Assembly (NCBI RefSeq): GCF_004346195.1
Contig: NZ_SMAK01000004.1
Location: forward strand, 1 to 64,000
Origin: Tepidamorphus gemmatus
GTDB taxonomy: Bacteria > Pseudomonadota > Alphaproteobacteria > Rhizobiales > Tepidamorphaceae
Length of the DNA stretch: 64,000 nt
Reading direction: 5' to 3'
This document shows positions 60,398-64,000 of the stretch, one piece after another. The position numbers and the translations under genes are program-made. The notes beneath the pieces are model-generated. The model saw nothing but the letters and a program-made list of their open reading frames with translations, was not told the DNA's origin and did no database searches. Numbering within the stretch: position 1 is the stretch's first letter; each line of letters opens with the position of its first letter.

Positions 60398-61711
60398 TCA
60401 GCTCTCTCCGGCTGGCGTGCGATCGGCGACCCATGCATGAGCCATCTCCGACAGGGCCGCGCAGATCGCGTCATCACCGATGACGTCGATCGCCTCGGAT
60501 ACGAACGCCTCGATCAGGAGTGCCTTCGCCTGCACCTCGGGAATGCCACGGGCGCGCAGATAGAACAGCAGATCCTCGTCGATCCGGCCTGCCGTAGCGC
60601 CATGGCCGCACTGGACATCATCGGCATAGATCTCGAGCTCCGGCTTGTTGTCCATCTCGGCGTCGTCGGACAGCATCAGCGCCTGGCTCATCATGCGGCC
60701 ATCCGTCTTCTGGGCGACCGGCCGGACCAGGATCATGCCCTGGAAGACGCCGCGCGCGCGTCCGTCCAGTACCGTCTTGAACAGCTCACGGCTCGCCGAT
60801 CCCGGCAGTGCGTGATCGACGAAGAGAGTCGTGTCGCCATGCTGACGCCCGCCGAGCAGCTGAACGCCGGCAATGTCGGCCGATGCCTGGGCGCCGACGA
60901 AGGTTACCGCAATCTGGTTGCGCGACACGGCGGCGCCAACCGTGAACGGCGCGCAAACCAGTCGCGCGCCGGCCCCGACATCGGCCGCCGCAGTCGCCAG
61001 ATGGACGGCAGCATCACCGTCGGCCTGGACCTTGCCCCACACCAGCCTGCCCTCATCGGCGACACTGAGGCGGCTTGCGGTGTTGACCAGATAGGCGATT
61101 GCGTCCGGTCCTTCGTAGGTCTCCACAACGATTGCCGAGGCGGCCTTGCCGACCCTGATGCGGTTGCGCAGGTAGATCGCGGCCGGCGCCGGCACAGTGG
61201 CAACGCAGGCCAGGTGAACCGGCCTGTCGAGGATCACCCCGTCCGGAATATCGAGCACGAGACCGGAGCGGACGAAGGCGGTATTGAGATCGAGGATCGG
61301 CGTCTGCGAATGGGCGGGCCATGCGGAGACCAGCTCGGGCTGCGACTCGAGCGATTCCGACAGCGCCCGAACCGTCACGCCGGCCGCCGCCAGCTCCTGC
61401 GGCAGCACGGGCGCCCCGCCATCCACGATCACGATGCGCCAAGCGTCGATCGCCCCGAGTACCTCCGGTTCGACCTGCGCGGGTGACGGCGTCGCCGGCT
61501 CCGGCAGCTCGCGCAGCAGTGTCCTGAGATCGGTGTACTTCCAGTCCTCCAGACGGCGGTGGGGCAGGCCCGAGGCGGCGAAGCGGGCGATTGCTTCGCT
61601 CCGCGCGGCACTGGCCGCCGCTCCGCCTGGCAGGCTGGCGCACAGCCGTTCGAACTGTTCGGCCGCCGCCAGCTCCGCCGGGGTCTGGACGTTACGAACT
61701 CCGATGTTCAT
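60398..61711 (-). CDS. sufD: Fe-S cluster assembly protein SufD
   Basis: Part of the SufBCD scaffold complex. From ATG 61711 the product is 437 residues: a variable N-terminus, a right-handed beta-helix core, and the C-terminal ALMLSDDAEMDNKPELEIYA and CGHGATAGRIDEDLLFYLRA block shared by SufB and SufD. The His in CGHGATAG is the residue needed at the SufB-SufD interface. It lies 22 bases after the sufC stop, with sufS following after one base. Confidence 0.95.
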   Translation of the reverse strand: MNIGVRNVQTPAELAAAEQFERLCASLPGGAAASAARSEAIARFAASGLPHRRLEDWKYTDLRTLLRELPEPATPSPAQVEPEVLGAIDAWRIVIVDGGAPVLPQELAAAGVTVRALSESLESQPELVSAWPAHSQTPILDLNTAFVRSGLVLDIPDGVILDRPVHLACVATVPAPAAIYLRNRIRVGKAASAIVVETYEGPDAIAYLVNTASRLSVADEGRLVWGKVQADGDAAVHLATAAADVGAGARLVCAPFTVGAAVSRNQIAVTFVGAQASADIAGVQLLGGRQHGDTTLFVDHALPGSASRELFKTVLDGRARGVFQGMILVRPVAQKTDGRMMSQALMLSDDAEMDNKPELEIYADDVQCGHGATAGRIDEDLLFYLRARGIPEVQAKALLIEAFVSEAIDVIGDDAICAALSEMAHAWVADRTPAGES

Positions 61712-61733
61712 TTTCGCCACCTGTCTGCCCGTC

Positions 61734-62495
61734 TCAGGCTGCCGTCGTGTAGGCGGCGTAGCCGGACTTCTCGAGCTCGAGCGCAAGCTCCTTGCCCCCC
61801 GTCCTGACGATCCGACCGTCGGACATGACGTGCACGATGTCCGGCACGATGTGATCGAGCAGCCGTTGGTAATGGGTGATGACGATCATCGCCCTCTCCG
61901 GCGAGCGCAGCGCGTTGACGCCCTCGGAGACCACCCGCAGCGCATCGATGTCGAGCCCCGAATCGGTCTCGTCGAGCACGCACAGCCGCGGCTGCAGCAG
62001 CGCCATCTGCAGGATCTCGCTGCGCTTCTTCTCGCCGCCCGAGAAGCCGACATTGACGGGGCGCTTCAGCATGTCCTGGGAGATGTTCAGCGCAGCCGAT
62101 TTCTCGCGAACCAGCCGCATGAACTCCGGGGTCGACAGTTCGCCCTCGCCGCGCGCCTTGCGCTGGGCGTTGAGCGCCGTCTTGAGGAAGGTCATGAAGG
62201 CGACGCCGGGAATTTCGACCGGATACTGAAAGGCGAGAAACACGCCCTCCGCTGCCCGCTCGTCGGGCTCCATGTCGAGAAGGTCCTCGCCACGGTAGAG
62301 GATCTCGCCGTCCGTGACCTCGTAGTCCTCCTTGCCGGCCAGCACATAGGACAGCGTCGACTTCCCGGAGCCATTCGGCCCCATGATCGCGTGCACCTCG
62401 CCGGCGTTCACCGTCAGGTCGAGCCCCTTGAGGATCTCGGTCCCGTCCTCTGCGATCCTGACGTGAAGGTTCCTGATTTCGAGCAGAGCGGTCAT
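61734..62495 (-). CDS. sufC: Fe-S cluster assembly ATPase SufC
   Basis: ABC-type ATPase of the SufBCD complex. The 253-residue product has Walker A GPNGSGKST, signature FSGGEKKR, and Walker B CVLDETDSGLD, all in the SufC form. I start at ATG 62495; a TTG at 62513 would add six residues and overlap the preceding gene. The gene follows a small ABM-domain gene rather than sufB itself. Confidence 0.96.
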   Translation of the reverse strand: MTALLEIRNLHVRIAEDGTEILKGLDLTVNAGEVHAIMGPNGSGKSTLSYVLAGKEDYEVTDGEILYRGEDLLDMEPDERAAEGVFLAFQYPVEIPGVAFMTFLKTALNAQRKARGEGELSTPEFMRLVREKSAALNISQDMLKRPVNVGFSGGEKKRSEILQMALLQPRLCVLDETDSGLDIDALRVVSEGVNALRSPERAMIVITHYQRLLDHIVPDIVHVMSDGRIVRTGGKELALELEKSGYAAYTTAA

Positions 62496-62509
62496 GTCTT
62501 GATCTTTCT

Positions 62510-62827
62510 TCAATAGCTGCGGCTCTCGCGCATCTCGTAGTGCTGAGAGCGTGCGTCGAAACGCTTCAGGAGCTTGCGCGCTGCATCGGGGACATACGCC
62601 AATTCATAGTCCTCGCCGACGAAAGCCTTGACGTCGTCGCGCGTCTCGAAGCGCATGATGGTGATGAACTCCTCCTCACCGTCGAGCGAACGGCGCAGCA
62701 GGTCGATCCCCCTGAAGCCGGGGATGTGCATCTGCTCGATGCCATGGAAGATCTCCCGCTTCAGCAGGGTCTCGTAGGCATCGCCATTCTCCGGTGCGGT
62801 GTAGCCGTGCCAGATGCGAAGGATCAT
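62510..62827 (-). CDS. ABM-domain protein inside the suf operon
   Basis: A 105-residue protein with a ferredoxin-like alpha+beta fold of the antibiotic biosynthesis monooxygenase (ABM) type: MILRIWHGYTAPENGDAYET at the start and a later strand with FITIMRFETRDDVKAFVGED. ABM proteins include haem-degrading and quinol-oxidising enzymes as well as many of unknown role; no clear catalytic residue can be named here. It is set between sufB (17-base gap) and sufC (15-base gap), so it is co-transcribed with Fe-S assembly genes. The frame stays open upstream into sufB, but ATG 62827 gives the family start. Confidence 0.8.
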   Translation of the reverse strand: MILRIWHGYTAPENGDAYETLLKREIFHGIEQMHIPGFRGIDLLRRSLDGEEEFITIMRFETRDDVKAFVGEDYELAYVPDAARKLLKRFDARSQHYEMRESRSY

Positions 62828-62844
62828 CGTTGCATCGCCTCCGG

Positions 62845-64000
62845 TCAGCCCACCGATCCCTCTAGGCTGATGCCGATCAGCTTCTGGGTCTCGACCATGA
62901 ACTCCATCGGCAGCTGTTGCAGGACGTCGCGGACGAATCCGTTGACGATCAACGCCACCGCCTCCTCTTCCGACAGACCGCGCTGCATGCAGTAGAACAT
63001 CTGGTCGTCGGAGATCTTCGAGGTGGTCGCCTCGTGCTCGAACACCGCCGTGGCGTTCTTCGATTCGATATAGGGCACGGTGTGGGCGCCGCAGCGGTTG
63101 CCGATCAGCAGCGAGTCGCACTGGGTAAAGTTGCGCGCCCCGGTCGCCCTGGCGTGCGCCGAGACCAGGCCGCGATAGGTGTTGTTGGACTGCCCTGCAG
63201 CGATGCCCTTCGAGATGATCCGGCTCGAGGTATTGCGGCCGAGATGGATCATCTTGGTGCCGGAATCGACCTGCTGGTGACCGTTGGAAATGGCGATCGA
63301 ATAGAATTCCCCACGCGAATTGTCGCCCCTCAGGATGCAGCTCGGGTACTTCCAGGTGATCGCCGACCCGGTCTCGACCTGCGTCCAGGAGATCTTCGAG
63401 TTGCGGCCGCGGCAATCGCCACGCTTGGTGACGAAGTTGTAGATTCCGCCCTTCCCGTCCTTGTCGCCCGGATACCAGTTTTGCACGGTCGAATACTTTA
63501 TCTCGGCGTCATCCAGCGCGACCAGTTCGACGACAGCAGCATGCAGCTGATTCTCGTCGCGCATCGGCGCCGTGCAGCCTTCGAGATAGCTCACATAGGC
63601 GCCCTTGTCGGCGATGATCAGCGTACGCTCGAACTGGCCGGTCTGCCTCTCGTTGATGCGGAAATAGGTGGACAGTTCCATCGGGCAGCGCACGCCCGGC
63701 GGCACGTAGACGAACGATCCGTCGGAGAACACCGCGGAATTGAGCGTGGCATAGAAGTTGTCGCTCGTCGGCACAACCGATCCAAGATATTTGCGCACCA
63801 GATCCGGATGCTCGCGCAGCGCTTCGGAGATCGAGCAGAATATGACGCCGTGCCGGGCGAGTTCCTCGCGGAAGGTCGTCACCACCGAGACGGAGTCGAA
63901 CACTGCGTCGACGGCGACCCGCGCGCCCTCGACGCCGGCCAGCACCGCCTGTTCCTTGAGCGGAATGCCGAGCTTGGCGTAGGTCTCGAGAAGCTGCGGA
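62845..64000 (-). CDS. sufB: Fe-S cluster assembly protein SufB (partial)
   Basis: The first visible gene of the suf operon; its 5' end lies beyond the window, and 385 codons are seen. It contains the SufB core [20 protein letters not shown], the [20 protein letters not shown] block with the conserved Cys, the [20 protein letters not shown] region and the C-terminal [20 protein letters not shown] motif. A full SufB is about 490 residues, so roughly 100 N-terminal residues are missing by truncation of the window, not by mutation. Confidence 0.96.
   Translation of the reverse strand, partial: PQLLETYAKLGIPLKEQAVLAGVEGARVAVDAVFDSVSVVTTFREELARHGVIFCSISEALREHPDLVRKYLGSVVPTSDNFYATLNSAVFSDGSFVYVPPGVRCPMELSTYFRINERQTGQFERTLIIADKGAYVSYLEGCTAPMRDENQLHAAVVELVALDDAEIKYSTVQNWYPGDKDGKGGIYNFVTKRGDCRGRNSKISWTQVETGSAITWKYPSCILRGDNSRGEFYSIAISNGHQQVDSGTKMIHLGRNTSSRIISKGIAAGQSNNTYRGLVSAHARATGARNFTQCDSLLIGNRCGAHTVPYIESKNATAVFEHEATTSKISDDQMFYCMQRGLSEEEAVALIVNGFVRDVLQQLPMEFMVETQKLIGISLEGSVG

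Overview
The window reads as chromosomal DNA of a GC-rich alphaproteobacterium, most likely in the order Hyphomicrobiales (Rhizobiales); I cannot name a genus. The support is gene order and content. It carries tgt-queA-cyclophilin-cyclophilin-coaD-gyrA, a 14-gene nuo operon running on into birA, RNase J, methylmalonyl-CoA epimerase, a DUF1467 protein, proS and lolC/lolD, then tig-clpP-clpX-lon-hupB with tRNA-Val and tRNA-Asp. A glnB-glnA pair behind a sigma-54-type promoter, a short proline-tRNA synthetase and a CsgH-type curli chaperone fit the same group. Most of the window is housekeeping sequence at high coding density.

Layout. 1-740: debris (a DUF5655-like C-terminal fragment and a frameshifted transposase tail) lying against the 3' end of tRNA-Lys, which looks like a genomic-island edge. 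937-9827: a DUF4864 protein, queuosine synthesis, two cyclophilins, an unassigned gene coupled to coaD, a small exported protein, gyrA and marC. 10017-11066: a di-haem cytochrome c peroxidase behind an FNR/FixK-type box. 11172-33493: one very long minus-strand run containing lolD-lolC, proS, DUF1467, mce, rnj, birA and nuoN to nuoA; divergent from proS is a convincing unannotated small-RNA unit. 33753-36881: a lipoprotein with a possible permuted papain fold and a solitary form II CoxL-like molybdenum hydroxylase. 37024-44331: tRNA-Asp, tRNA-Val, hupB, lon, clpX, clpP, tig and tRNA-Leu. 44494-48025: nnr, glnB and glnA.

48026-51850 is the accessory stretch between glnA and parE. It holds a second candidate small transcript, a perfect Pho box, an orphan PhoX N-terminus (Tat signal without the enzyme), a tandem pair of paralogous four-helix membrane proteins, and a three-gene curli cluster (curlin, csgH, curlin) without secretion genes. 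51854-57976 returns to single genes: parE, a hydrolase, an exported protein, a DEAD-box helicase and a diguanylate cyclase. 58027-64000 is a suf operon read on the minus strand (sufB-ABM protein-sufC-sufD-sufS-sufT-like-sufA/iscA-like) ending in an apparent tfoX remnant; sufB runs off the window.

Main functional themes are respiratory complex I, proteostasis (trigger factor, ClpXP, Lon, cyclophilins), nitrogen control (PII and glutamine synthetase), Fe-S cluster assembly and DNA topology (gyrA, parE, HU). The items most worth a second look are the Tgt that has lost three of four zinc ligands, the two candidate small transcripts, several coupled but unassigned small genes, the curli and membrane-protein block, and the lone CoxL.
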